A DNA stretch of 64,000 bases from Eutrophocola sp963925675 (GTDB lineage Bacteria; Pseudomonadota; Gammaproteobacteria; Pseudomonadales; Pseudohongiellaceae), in the NCBI GenBank assembly GCA_963925675.1, contig CAWUSW010000005.1:1-64000 (forward strand). Direction: 5' to 3'. The notes beneath the pieces are model-generated. The model saw nothing but the letters and a program-made list of their open reading frames with translations. It was not told where the DNA came from and ran no database searches. A program made the position numbers and the translations under genes. Below, one piece after another: positions 35,803 through 43,291 of this stretch. Each line of letters opens with the position of its first letter. The stretch's first letter is position 1.

Positions 35803-37071
35803 ATGTTTGACACCTTGAAAGAAAAGTTCGGGCCCGGCTTGCTCTATGCAGCTTTGGCAGTGGGTGTGTCTCACCTGGTGTCATCGCCAACAGCCGGCGC
35901 CACTTATGGACTCATCATGGTGGCTTATGCCGTACTGGTGTGCCTGGTTAAATATCCGACCTTCCTGTTTGGCGCCACTTATGCAGCCGCCACTGGCGAG
36001 ACCCTCGTTGATGGTTATGCAAAGATGGGCAAAGGGGTAGTTGTTCTTTTTTTCCTGATGCAGCTTTTTGAATATACCTTTGCCATTTCCGGTGTAGCGG
36101 TGACAACAGCCGCGATCATACGCAGTGTCTTTGTTATTGAAATGGGTCTTGGGATTGAATTCGGCCTGGTGGCTTCTTGTATGCTTATTCTTGCCCTTGG
36201 ACGTTACTCGGTGCTGGAAGATATTACCCGCGTACTGGTTATCCTTTTTACCATCGGAACCATCATTGCCGCCGTTGTTGCGATTGGTGCGATTGACACA
36301 GGCGGGGCGAACCTGTCTGCGAGTATTGGCACTGAGCTTGCCGGCGAAAACAGGATACCAACTATTTTGTTCCTGATTGCTGTTGCCGGCTGGATGCCAA
36401 CCGGCACAGCCGGTTCAGTTGGCCTGTCATTGTGGGTGAAAGCAAAAAGCATTCGTCTCAAGCGACCAGTTACAACCGCCGAAGCAGCTTTTGATTTCCA
36501 TGTGGGCTATGGGACCGCGATCTTCCTCGCCATTTGTTTTGTGATGCTGGGCACAATGGTGATGTACATCAATGGCGTAGAAGTGGAGGCCAATGGTGCT
36601 GACTTTGCGGCCCAGTTGATAAGCCTGTTTACCTTGACAATTGGTGAGTGGATTTACCCGGTGATTGCCTTCTCGGCAATTACTGTCATGTATTCAACAT
36701 TGCTGACTCTGGTTGACTTAATGCCACGCTCCTCGGCGGCAGCACTGGTCGAAATATTTCCTGTCAGTGCCGGGGAAAAATCAGACAGGTTCGGCAAAAT
36801 CTACTACATCTTCATCGGTGTAGAGCTACTGCTGGTAATGGCTGTGCTGTTTATCCTGCTGGACTCATTCGGGACCTTTATCGCCTGGGTTACTTCCATG
36901 GGATTTGTTGTGGCGCCGGTCTTCTCTTTTCTCAACCATAAGGCGATGTTTGGTCCTGATATTGCCAGGCAGGATCGTCCCAGTGATTTCATTCGTTACT
37001 GGAGTATTGGTACGATTACCATTCTTACTGTAGTTGCGTTAATTTTTGTCTACATGACATACCTGATGTAG
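35803..37071 (+). CDS. Nramp-related multi-helix transporter
   Basis: 422 residues with about 11 membrane helices, starting GPGLLYAALAVGVSHLVSS. The arrangement fits the Nramp/LeuT-fold group, but the helix-1 metal motif DPGN is replaced here (SPTAGATYGL), and the helix-6 region reads GWMPTGTAGS, not MPH. This means it is a divergent member, and manganese or iron transport should not be assumed. It follows the ThDP enzyme after 108 bp that contain an inverted-repeat element. GGGGGC precedes the ATG. An anion, organic acid or metal substrate remains open. Confidence 0.65.
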   Translation: MFDTLKEKFGPGLLYAALAVGVSHLVSSPTAGATYGLIMVAYAVLVCLVKYPTFLFGATYAAATGETLVDGYAKMGKGVVVLFFLMQLFEYTFAISGVAVTTAAIIRSVFVIEMGLGIEFGLVASCMLILALGRYSVLEDITRVLVILFTIGTIIAAVVAIGAIDTGGANLSASIGTELAGENRIPTILFLIAVAGWMPTGTAGSVGLSLWVKAKSIRLKRPVTTAEAAFDFHVGYGTAIFLAICFVMLGTMVMYINGVEVEANGADFAAQLISLFTLTIGEWIYPVIAFSAITVMYSTLLTLVDLMPRSSAAALVEIFPVSAGEKSDRFGKIYYIFIGVELLLVMAVLFILLDSFGTFIAWVTSMGFVVAPVFSFLNHKAMFGPDIARQDRPSDFIRYWSIGTITILTVVALIFVYMTYLM

Positions 37072-37081
37072 AAACAGTTTG

Positions 37082-37118
37082 GTCGAGACTCTTTAGTCGA
37101 GAAAGATTTTAGTCGAGA
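37082..37118 (+). repeat. Three GTCGAGA direct repeats upstream of the OFA carrier
   Basis: GTCGAGA occurs at 37082, 37096 and 37112, spaced 14 and 16 bp. The last two are embedded in a longer TTTAGTCGAGAAA-like unit. They start about 10 bp after the stop of the Nramp-related gene, in the same position as the heptamer arrays. Confidence 0.55.
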
Positions 37119-37132
37119 AACAGGGGAATTCT

Positions 37133-38821
37133 ATGCTTGAGTTGTTATCCAGAAAACGCATTATTGCCAAGCCTGGCTTCAATCGTTGGAAAGTTCCCCC
37201 TGCTTCCATCGCCATCCATTTATGTATTGGCTCTGTCTACGCATGGAGCATCTATAATCCGCCGCTAACCCGATTATTTGGTGTCGTATTACCAGCCTCC
37301 GACGATTGGAGCCTGCAGGATGTCACCTGGGTTTTCTCTGTCGCCATCGTTTTTCTTGGGCTGGCTGCGGCCCTCGCTGGTCATTGGCTCGACAAGGTCG
37401 GCCCGCGCATGGTGGGTACCGCCGCTGCAGTATTGTGGGGCGGGGGTTATCTGATCGGCAGTATCGGCATTTATACTCATCAGTTGTGGCTACTGTATTT
37501 TGGTTACGGTGTGCTCGGTGGCTGCGGTTTGGGACTGGGGTATGTGTCACCGGTCAGTACCTTGATTAAATGGTTTCCCGACCGCCGCGGTATGGCTGCC
37601 GGCATGGCCATTATGGGATTTGGCGGCGGCGCCATGATTGGCGCTCCGCTGAAAAGATATTGCATTCAACTGTTTTATCAGGCTCCGGATTATCTTGGCA
37701 CTGTTGATCAGGTGACACTGATTACTGAGGCTGGTCGTCGTTTTGTTCAGCAGGCCGGAGAGCAAATCGAAGTGGTTGTGGTCGGCGCTAATGATGTAGC
37801 CAACATGCTGGTGCAGGGTGCGGAAGGTGTTTATGTGGTCGGCACAGGCTCTACCGGTGTTGAGCAAACATTTATTGTGCTTGGATTATTATATTTTGTG
37901 GTCATGCTAGTTGCGGCATTTTCTTATCGCATTCCAGCGGATGACTGGCAGCCCGAAGGCTGGGTGGCGCCAGAAGAAGATGCTGATTCCAGTAAAATGA
38001 TTACCTCCCATAACGTTGATATTGAAGAAGCGATGAAGACGCCGCAGTTCTACAAACTCTGGATTGTGCTATGTATGAATGTATCAGCTGGGATCGGAGT
38101 GCTGGGTGTTGCCAGCACCATGATGAGTGAAATTTTTGGTACAACACTGCCGAATATCGTTGATGGCGCATTTGCTGCCTTGTATGTCAGCATGATTTCA
38201 GTGTTCAACATGCTGGGGCGTTTTATCTGGGCGAGCTCTTCTGATTATCTGGGGAGAAAAAACACCTACTGGATCTTTTTTGCCCTCGGGATTGTGCTGT
38301 ATTGTTCCGTACCCTATGCCGCACAACAGGTCAGTGCCAATCCTGCTGTTGTCTGGTTAGTGCTGTTTTATGCCGCGACGATGATTATTTTCACTATGTA
38401 TGGTGGCGGCTTTGCCACAATACCAGCCTATCTTGCCGATGTTTTTGGTACAAAATATGTCGGTGGAATCCATGGCCGTTTGCTTACTGCCTGGAGCACG
38501 GCTGGCGTTGTAGGGCCGTTGGCAATAACTTCTTTGCGTGAGTCAGCGGTGAGCAGGGCAATTGAAGATCTGGTTAGCCGTATTGATCCAGCCGCTTTTC
38601 AGGAAAAATTCGGCACAGGAGTTGAGCAACTGGATCAACTCGTTGCGGCCCAAACTGTTACTATTGCCAGCCTGATGGAAATTGCACCTGTGGGCACAAT
38701 TGACCCTACATCCGGGCTGTATAACACCACCATGTACCTGATGGCCGTATTGCTTTGTGTCGGTCTGATTGCCAATGCAAGTATGAAGCCGGTTGAAAAA
38801 AGCCACTATCTTGCGGATTAA
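37133..38821 (+). CDS. OFA family MFS transporter (oxalate/formate antiporter type)
   Basis: 562 residues. The N terminus IHLCIGSVYAWSIYNPPL is the OFA signature, and 12 helices can be traced (e.g. LDKVGPRMVGTAAAV in loop 2-3, typical MFS). The protein is about 130 residues longer than a standard OFA member. One insertion at about 180-245 includes EVVVVGANDVANML and EGVYVVGTGSTG; a second at about 465-525 follows TSLRESAVSR. These look like extra soluble segments. The gene lies 61 bp after the Nramp-related gene and is probably the last of the three-gene unit with the ThDP enzyme, so it may bring in that enzyme's substrate. Confidence 0.82.
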   Translation: MLELLSRKRIIAKPGFNRWKVPPASIAIHLCIGSVYAWSIYNPPLTRLFGVVLPASDDWSLQDVTWVFSVAIVFLGLAAALAGHWLDKVGPRMVGTAAAVLWGGGYLIGSIGIYTHQLWLLYFGYGVLGGCGLGLGYVSPVSTLIKWFPDRRGMAAGMAIMGFGGGAMIGAPLKRYCIQLFYQAPDYLGTVDQVTLITEAGRRFVQQAGEQIEVVVVGANDVANMLVQGAEGVYVVGTGSTGVEQTFIVLGLLYFVVMLVAAFSYRIPADDWQPEGWVAPEEDADSSKMITSHNVDIEEAMKTPQFYKLWIVLCMNVSAGIGVLGVASTMMSEIFGTTLPNIVDGAFAALYVSMISVFNMLGRFIWASSSDYLGRKNTYWIFFALGIVLYCSVPYAAQQVSANPAVVWLVLFYAATMIIFTMYGGGFATIPAYLADVFGTKYVGGIHGRLLTAWSTAGVVGPLAITSLRESAVSRAIEDLVSRIDPAAFQEKFGTGVEQLDQLVAAQTVTIASLMEIAPVGTIDPTSGLYNTTMYLMAVLLCVGLIANASMKPVEKSHYLAD

Positions 38822-38968
38822 TTCGCAGCAGGAATTTTTGGAGGAATTGTGAAATCGGCTTTCTTGGCCAGTGATTCCCTTGATTCCTGAGCTTAGGTAG
38901 TTTACTTTCGATGCCCGCTTCAATAAATGAACCTAAAAAAGAACACGAATAGTCCAAGGGTAATAAAA

Positions 38969-39682
38969 ATGAAGACATTACTGATTAAATCTACACTAAG
39001 CCTTAGCCTGGTATTATTTGCCAGTACATTGTTTTCAGCTCCTGCTGGAGATTTTATGGATAAGTTACAGGCAGATTCACGTCCTGATGCGGATAAAGCC
39101 AGAGATGGAACCAGACGTCCGGTTCAGGTGGTAAACCTGATTGGCATAGATGAAGGCATGACAGTGGTTGATGTGCAGGCTGGAGGGGGTTGGTATACCA
39201 CGGTACTTTCTGCGGCTGTTGGCCCCAATGGAAAAGTTATTTCAAATCCAGGCCCGCGAGCCTTACAACAAAATAATGGCCAGGCTGCAAGAGATATGGC
39301 AGCAAGTCTGGGCAACGTTGAGGTTTCTTTTGATAACCTGGGCGAGATTGATGCCAGCAATGCAGACGCTGCATTTGCGGCTTTGGAAATACATCATACC
39401 AATATGGAATCCGGTGTAACTTATCTGCAAAACATGGCAAGCATGGTCAAGTCTGGCGGAAAAATTATCATCATTGATCATGAAGGTAATCCAGGTGCTG
39501 ATAACTCAAGCATTCACCGGATTGCCAAACAGGATGTCATCGCAATGGCTGAAGCTGCCGGACTGGAATTACAAATTGATTCCGATTTGCTTCATACCAA
39601 TGCTGATGACCATTCACAAATGGTTTTTTCACCGCTACTCGGCAGAAATACAGACCGCTTTATTCTGGTGTTTACAAAATAA
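38969..39682 (+). CDS. Exported class I methyltransferase-like protein, copy 1
   Basis: The frame is open from 38927, but ATG 38969 has AAGGG about 8 bases upstream and begins a signal peptide (LLIKSTLSLSLVLFASTLFSA). 237 residues. Motif I reads VVDVQAGGGWYTTVLSAAVG, where copy 2 has DIGAGGGWY; the Gln at the third glycine position may affect SAM binding. The family is known as a periplasmic/secreted SAM-methyltransferase-like group with a DFMDKLQAD...RPDADKARDG start. The substrate is unknown. The next gene is a clear paralogue, arranged in tandem 82 bp downstream. Confidence 0.75.
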   Translation: MKTLLIKSTLSLSLVLFASTLFSAPAGDFMDKLQADSRPDADKARDGTRRPVQVVNLIGIDEGMTVVDVQAGGGWYTTVLSAAVGPNGKVISNPGPRALQQNNGQAARDMAASLGNVEVSFDNLGEIDASNADAAFAALEIHHTNMESGVTYLQNMASMVKSGGKIIIIDHEGNPGADNSSIHRIAKQDVIAMAEAAGLELQIDSDLLHTNADDHSQMVFSPLLGRNTDRFILVFTK

Positions 39683-39697
39683 ATTATTGAAAACTGA

Positions 39698-39730
39698 TTA
39701 GGTCGGAAGAGCACTATGATATCCGGCAGT
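39698..39730 (+). repeat. Degenerate REP-like element between the two methyltransferase genes
   Basis: The stretch beginning AGGTCGGAAGAGC and ending ATATCCGGC aligns base by base with the REP at 61133-61162 (GGGCGGAAGAGC to ATATCCGCC). The stem is less perfect. No heptamer array precedes it. Confidence 0.6.
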
Positions 39731-39764
39731 ATTTAAAGTAATAGTAAAAAGGAAAAAAAACACA

Positions 39765-40481
39765 ATGTCATTTATTAAAAAAATATTTATTTGTACTTGT
39801 TTATCATTTATTGCCGTTGGTGCCAATGCAGATATGGCGCCTGATTTCATGGATAAAATGTTATCCGAAAATCGTCCCGAAGCTGATAAAGTCAGGGATG
39901 GCTCTCGTCGCCCCTATCAGGTAATGAGCTTGCTGGGTGTTGATGCCGGCATGACCGTCATGGACATCGGTGCAGGGGGTGGCTGGTACACTCGCGTACT
40001 TTCTGCCGCTGTCGGATCACAGGGTAAAGTTATTGCACAGTTTGGGCCACGCGCTTTGCAACGCAATAATGGTCAGGCCCAAAAAGATGTTGCAGCCAGT
40101 CTTGATAATACCGAAGCATATTTTGAAGATGTCTCTGACTACGCACCCAGTTCAATTGATCGTGCAATCACTGCCCTGAACATTCATCACAATAATTCTG
40201 AGCGTGCAGGCCCTTATTTTCAGGCTATTTTTGACGTGCTAAAGCCCGGTGGTATGGTGGCGGTTATTGATCATATTGGTATGGAAGGTATGGAAAACGG
40301 CATGATGCACAGAATGTTAAAGTCTGATGCGCGTGCCTGGATTGAAGACTCAGGGCTTGAAATTGTAGAAGATTCTGATTTATTACGAACCAATGCAGAT
40401 GATCATTCTCGTTCGATTTCAGATCCAATTTATGCCCGTGATGTGGATCGATTTATTTTTATTGCAAGAAAGCCAAATTAA
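39765..40481 (+). CDS. Exported class I methyltransferase-like protein, copy 2
   Basis: 238 residues, signal peptide FICTCLSFIAVGANADMA. Motif I is VMDIGAGGGWYTRVLSAAVG, a better match to the SAM-binding GxGxG than copy 1. The RPEADKVRDGSRRPYQVMSL and LKPGGMVAVIDHIGMEGME blocks are conserved between both copies. It ends ARDVDRFIFIARKPN. A signal peptide is unusual for a SAM-dependent enzyme because SAM is not expected outside the cytoplasm. A perfect terminator follows 31 bp after the stop, so this closes the tandem pair. Confidence 0.78.
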   Translation: MSFIKKIFICTCLSFIAVGANADMAPDFMDKMLSENRPEADKVRDGSRRPYQVMSLLGVDAGMTVMDIGAGGGWYTRVLSAAVGSQGKVIAQFGPRALQRNNGQAQKDVAASLDNTEAYFEDVSDYAPSSIDRAITALNIHHNNSERAGPYFQAIFDVLKPGGMVAVIDHIGMEGMENGMMHRMLKSDARAWIEDSGLEIVEDSDLLRTNADDHSRSISDPIYARDVDRFIFIARKPN

Positions 40482-40512
40482 TAAAGATCTTTGATTTAAA
40501 AAGATAAAATGG

Positions 40513-40540
40513 AAAGCCGGGCAAAAGCCCGGCTTTTCTT
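40513..40540 (+). terminator. Rho-independent terminator of the methyltransferase pair
   Basis: AAAGCCGGGC and GCCCGGCTTT form a perfect 10-bp stem with an AAAA loop, followed by TCTTTG. It is one of the clearest terminators in the window. Confidence 0.9.
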
Positions 40541-40561
40541 TGTAAGACAGAGAATGATTTT

Positions 40562-40834
40562 ATGGAATGGAAAATATTTTTAACAGTACTTGGCACAGTA
40601 TTTATTGCTGAGCTTGGCGATAAAACCCAACTTGCCACCATGTTATTTGCAGCAGATAAAGAGGTTAGTAAACTCACGGTTTTTTTTGCCGCATCACTGG
40701 CACTTATTCTGGCATCAGCGCTTGGTGTATTGGCAGGCAGTATGCTGTCAGAGTTTATAAATGAAAAATATTTACGTTATATAGCCGGTGTTGGTTTTAT
40801 TTTGATTGGTGGCCTCACCTTGGCCACAACTTAA
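40562..40834 (+). CDS. Single-repeat GDT1/TMEM165 (UPF0016) family membrane protein
   Basis: 90 residues with three helices. The family motif E-x-G-D-K-T is present as IAELGDKTQLAT near residues 17-28. Classical GDT1 members carry two such repeats in one polypeptide and move Mn2+/Ca2+; this protein has only one, so it would need to form a homodimer or pair with another half-size gene, which is not in this window. It starts 22 bp after a terminator and is followed by a heptamer array. Confidence 0.8.
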   Translation: MEWKIFLTVLGTVFIAELGDKTQLATMLFAADKEVSKLTVFFAASLALILASALGVLAGSMLSEFINEKYLRYIAGVGFILIGGLTLATT

Positions 40835-40847
40835 AATTAAATGTGAG

Positions 40848-40868
40848 AGGCAAGAGGCAAGAGGCAAG
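40848..40868 (+). repeat. Heptamer array AGGCAAG x3 after the GDT1 gene
   Basis: Three exact copies of AGGCAAG, starting 13 bp after the GDT1 stop codon. The same unit occurs at 14164 in lgt and at 47109-47260. Confidence 0.9.
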
Positions 40869-40944
40869 ATTGTTCAGGTAAATAGTCCAGGTCCGGATTT
40901 TTTTGACGGGGTATCAGCCAGGCAGAAATATGTGAGCTGGAGAA

Positions 40945-41016
40945 AATATTGGCTACAATATTGCTGGTCTGCTACTTAGTTATGCTAAATTTACTTTAGG
41001 GGTGCGGCCCCTAAAG
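40945..41016. other. Two perfect hairpins in the gap before the secreted protein gene
   Basis: AATATTG at 40945-40951 pairs with CAATATT at 40956-40962 across a GCTA loop. CTTTAGGGG at 40994-41002 pairs with CCCCTAAAG at 41008-41016 across a 5-base loop. Neither has an obvious T tract on the plus strand. The remainder of 40869-41145 has no ORF or promoter I trust. Confidence 0.6.
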
Positions 41017-41145
41017 AAGGTGATGTAATAACAATAATAATTACGCAGATGTGTAGCGGTGAAACTGTTGGGTATACCCAGAATTATAATCTTGCACGTG
41101 GCCGTACATTTTGAACTCTAATTAGATGTGGGACTGAGGAAGAAC

Positions 41146-41928
41146 ATGATCAAGAAATTACTTTATATAAGCTGCTCAATAATAAGCCACGGCGTTTCAA
41201 TAAGCTCTCGCATCTTAATCGTCTCGGGCTTTTTAATGAGTTCATCAGCTGTAATGGCCCAGCTGGATTTAAATGGTCTCTGGTTCCCGGCGGGTTTCGA
41301 TCGAAATGCGCCCCGACTCGAACCTGGCACCAGAGAGTTGCCATTCAATGAGTCTGCACAACAAATGTATGACGAATATGTGGCCACATATGATTTGTCA
41401 GACGATCCCGGTGGGTTTTGTGTTAAACCTGGCCTGCCCAGAAGTATCTGGGGAGCGCCTTTTCCAATAGAAATAGTACAGACAGAAGGCTTTATCAATT
41501 TACTTTGGGAAGGGTATTTTCAATACCGGAAAATTTACCTGGAGGGCAGTCCCCGGCCGGAACCAATTCTGAATACTGGTATGGGCTATTCAGTGGGTCA
41601 TTGGGAAGAGGATACGCTGGTTATTGAAACCTCCTATTTGCGCCAATATCCCTATATGCGCAGGACCCCTAATTCAGATGACGCTACAATTGTTGAACGC
41701 TGGAATGTGGTCAGCGTGACTGACGATGAAGGTGTAGAACAGAAATACCTGACCAACGAAATGATGCTCACGGACAGCAAGCTTTATACCGAGCCGGTTA
41801 GAATAGTGGGAAGTCTGAGATATTCTCCTGAGACCCCGATTCTCGAGTATTCCTGCAGTGAGCAAATATATGATGAGCATTTGCAGGCGCGAGGCTTGAA
41901 AGTTCCGGATTTCAGCACTCTGGATTAA
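41146..41928 (+). CDS. Secreted protein of an uncharacterised family
   Basis: 260 residues. The frame opens at GTG 41128, but ATG 41146 has AGGAAG upstream and begins with charged residues before a signal peptide (ILIVSGFLMSSSAVMAQ). Mature blocks include FDRNAPRLEPGTRELPFNE, GLPRSIWGAPFPIEIVQTEG and YSVGHWEEDTLVIETSYL. Proteins with this pattern (a GLPR-x-PFPIEIVQ strand, then G-x-W-x-D-TLV-E) recur as exported proteins of unknown function in aquatic bacteria. It opens a plus-strand run of six genes that ends with the PQQ dehydrogenase, all exported or likely exported. Confidence 0.7.
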   Translation: MIKKLLYISCSIISHGVSISSRILIVSGFLMSSSAVMAQLDLNGLWFPAGFDRNAPRLEPGTRELPFNESAQQMYDEYVATYDLSDDPGGFCVKPGLPRSIWGAPFPIEIVQTEGFINLLWEGYFQYRKIYLEGSPRPEPILNTGMGYSVGHWEEDTLVIETSYLRQYPYMRRTPNSDDATIVERWNVVSVTDDEGVEQKYLTNEMMLTDSKLYTEPVRIVGSLRYSPETPILEYSCSEQIYDEHLQARGLKVPDFSTLD

Positions 41929-42192
41929 TCGCCAAATCAACCGGTAATAGGTGTGGCTAAAAAATAAGCGTATGCCTGATCTCCGGTAATACTTGAAAAT
42001 GATATCCCGACCGTTTTATCCTGTTTACCCTTTTCGCCTGAGCTACTCCAGATAAGTGCTCAAATGAAGGCTTTTATTCAGCGGCGGAAGTTTCAGTAAT
42101 AAGCAATTTCTACAAACTATTAACTACTACTTAATTAATTATTCACTGACTACAGGGACTGTAGGAGTAAACCCCAGAGGGGAAAGGTTGGC

Positions 42193-43143
42193 ATGAAAAA
42201 ACAGAAAAGCCAGTATATAAAGGGCTTGAGCAGGCGACATTTGTTAGCCGGTTCTGCTTTGGGTGGTCTGGCAATGGCGTTGCCATCAGTATTAATTGCT
42301 CAGCAAAACCTGGTGACCAGTCGTTTAATTGGTGATATCCACCTGATTTCCGGGGCAGGCTGCAATGTTGTGGTCGCTATAGGCGCTGACTCCGTATTAG
42401 TCGTTGATGGGGGGCTGATGGAGCACTCAGGTCCTCTTCAGCAGGAAATAGACAGGCTGGGGCAGGGTAAGCCGGTAAGTACCTTATTCAATACCAATTG
42501 GCGCCCGCAGCATTGTGGTCTCAATCATAAACTGGGTCCTGCCGGGGTTAACATTATTGCTCATGAAAACACCAGGCTTTGGCAAAACAACGATTTTTAT
42601 GTTGATTGGGAAGAGCGCCACTACACCCCATTAGCGGCTGCTGAGCAGGCAAATCAGACCTTTTACAAAAGCGGCTCTTTAGTTCATGGTGGTGAAACAG
42701 TGGACTATGGACTGATTGGGCAGTTTCATACCGACGGTGATATATATATTTATTTTAGAGAGTCAAATGTAATAATTACGGGAGATATGATGACAGTGGG
42801 CGCTTACCCACTAATTGATTATATCACTGGCGGCTCCATTACTGGAGCTCAAAAAGCTACCTCGGGCCTGTTGGATATTGCTGATGCTGGAACACTGGTA
42901 GTGCCTGCCTCTGGTGAAGTACAGGCTAGAGCTGCCCTGGAAGTGCAAAAGCAAATGCTTGATCATGCCTATGAAAAGGTGGCAGATGCCTATCGAACTG
43001 GTAGAAGTCTGGATCAGTTCATGGCAACGGCTCCAATGGCGGACTATGATGGCATTTATGGTGATTCCGCCCTTTTTGTCGAGTTATTGTACCGGGGAAC
43101 CTGGTATCACGTGCCGGGCAGGGCTATTCGGGGAATTATTTAA
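42193..43143 (+). CDS. Tat-exported metallo-beta-lactamase-fold protein with degenerate metal site
   Basis: 316 residues. A Tat-type signal has LSRRHLLAG at residues 12-20. The MBL scaffold is recognisable (SRLIGDIHLISG, VLVVDGGLMEHSG), but the HxHxDH motif reads TNWRPQHCG (residues 101-109), so only the last His (107) remains. A later TDGD (in GQFHTDGDIYIYF) and ITGDMM remain, while the final metal-site His is replaced in VVPASGEVQ. I infer that it lacks a normal di-metal site and may be a binding protein. It lies between the secreted protein and the DUF1592 gene on the same strand. Confidence 0.78.
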   Translation: MKKQKSQYIKGLSRRHLLAGSALGGLAMALPSVLIAQQNLVTSRLIGDIHLISGAGCNVVVAIGADSVLVVDGGLMEHSGPLQQEIDRLGQGKPVSTLFNTNWRPQHCGLNHKLGPAGVNIIAHENTRLWQNNDFYVDWEERHYTPLAAAEQANQTFYKSGSLVHGGETVDYGLIGQFHTDGDIYIYFRESNVIITGDMMTVGAYPLIDYITGGSITGAQKATSGLLDIADAGTLVVPASGEVQARAALEVQKQMLDHAYEKVADAYRTGRSLDQFMATAPMADYDGIYGDSALFVELLYRGTWYHVPGRAIRGII

Positions 43144-43208
43144 AGTGACAAACGTTGCAGAAAGCAGAATAATTATATAATTATCAGATAGTTAAAGAAG
43201 TCTAAAAG

Positions 43209-43247
43209 GGCTTTCCATGGTGAAAGCCATTGATCCGAAAAATTCGG
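43209..43247. other. Two small hairpins upstream of the DUF1592 gene
   Basis: GGCTTTC (43209-43215) pairs with GAAAGCC (43222-43228), and CCGAA (43235-43239) pairs with TTCGG (43243-43247). No T tract follows, so I do not call them terminators with confidence. Confidence 0.5.
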
Positions 43248-43291
43248 AATAATTGAGAAAATGAGATAAAAGCGTTCCCAGGCATAAATTT

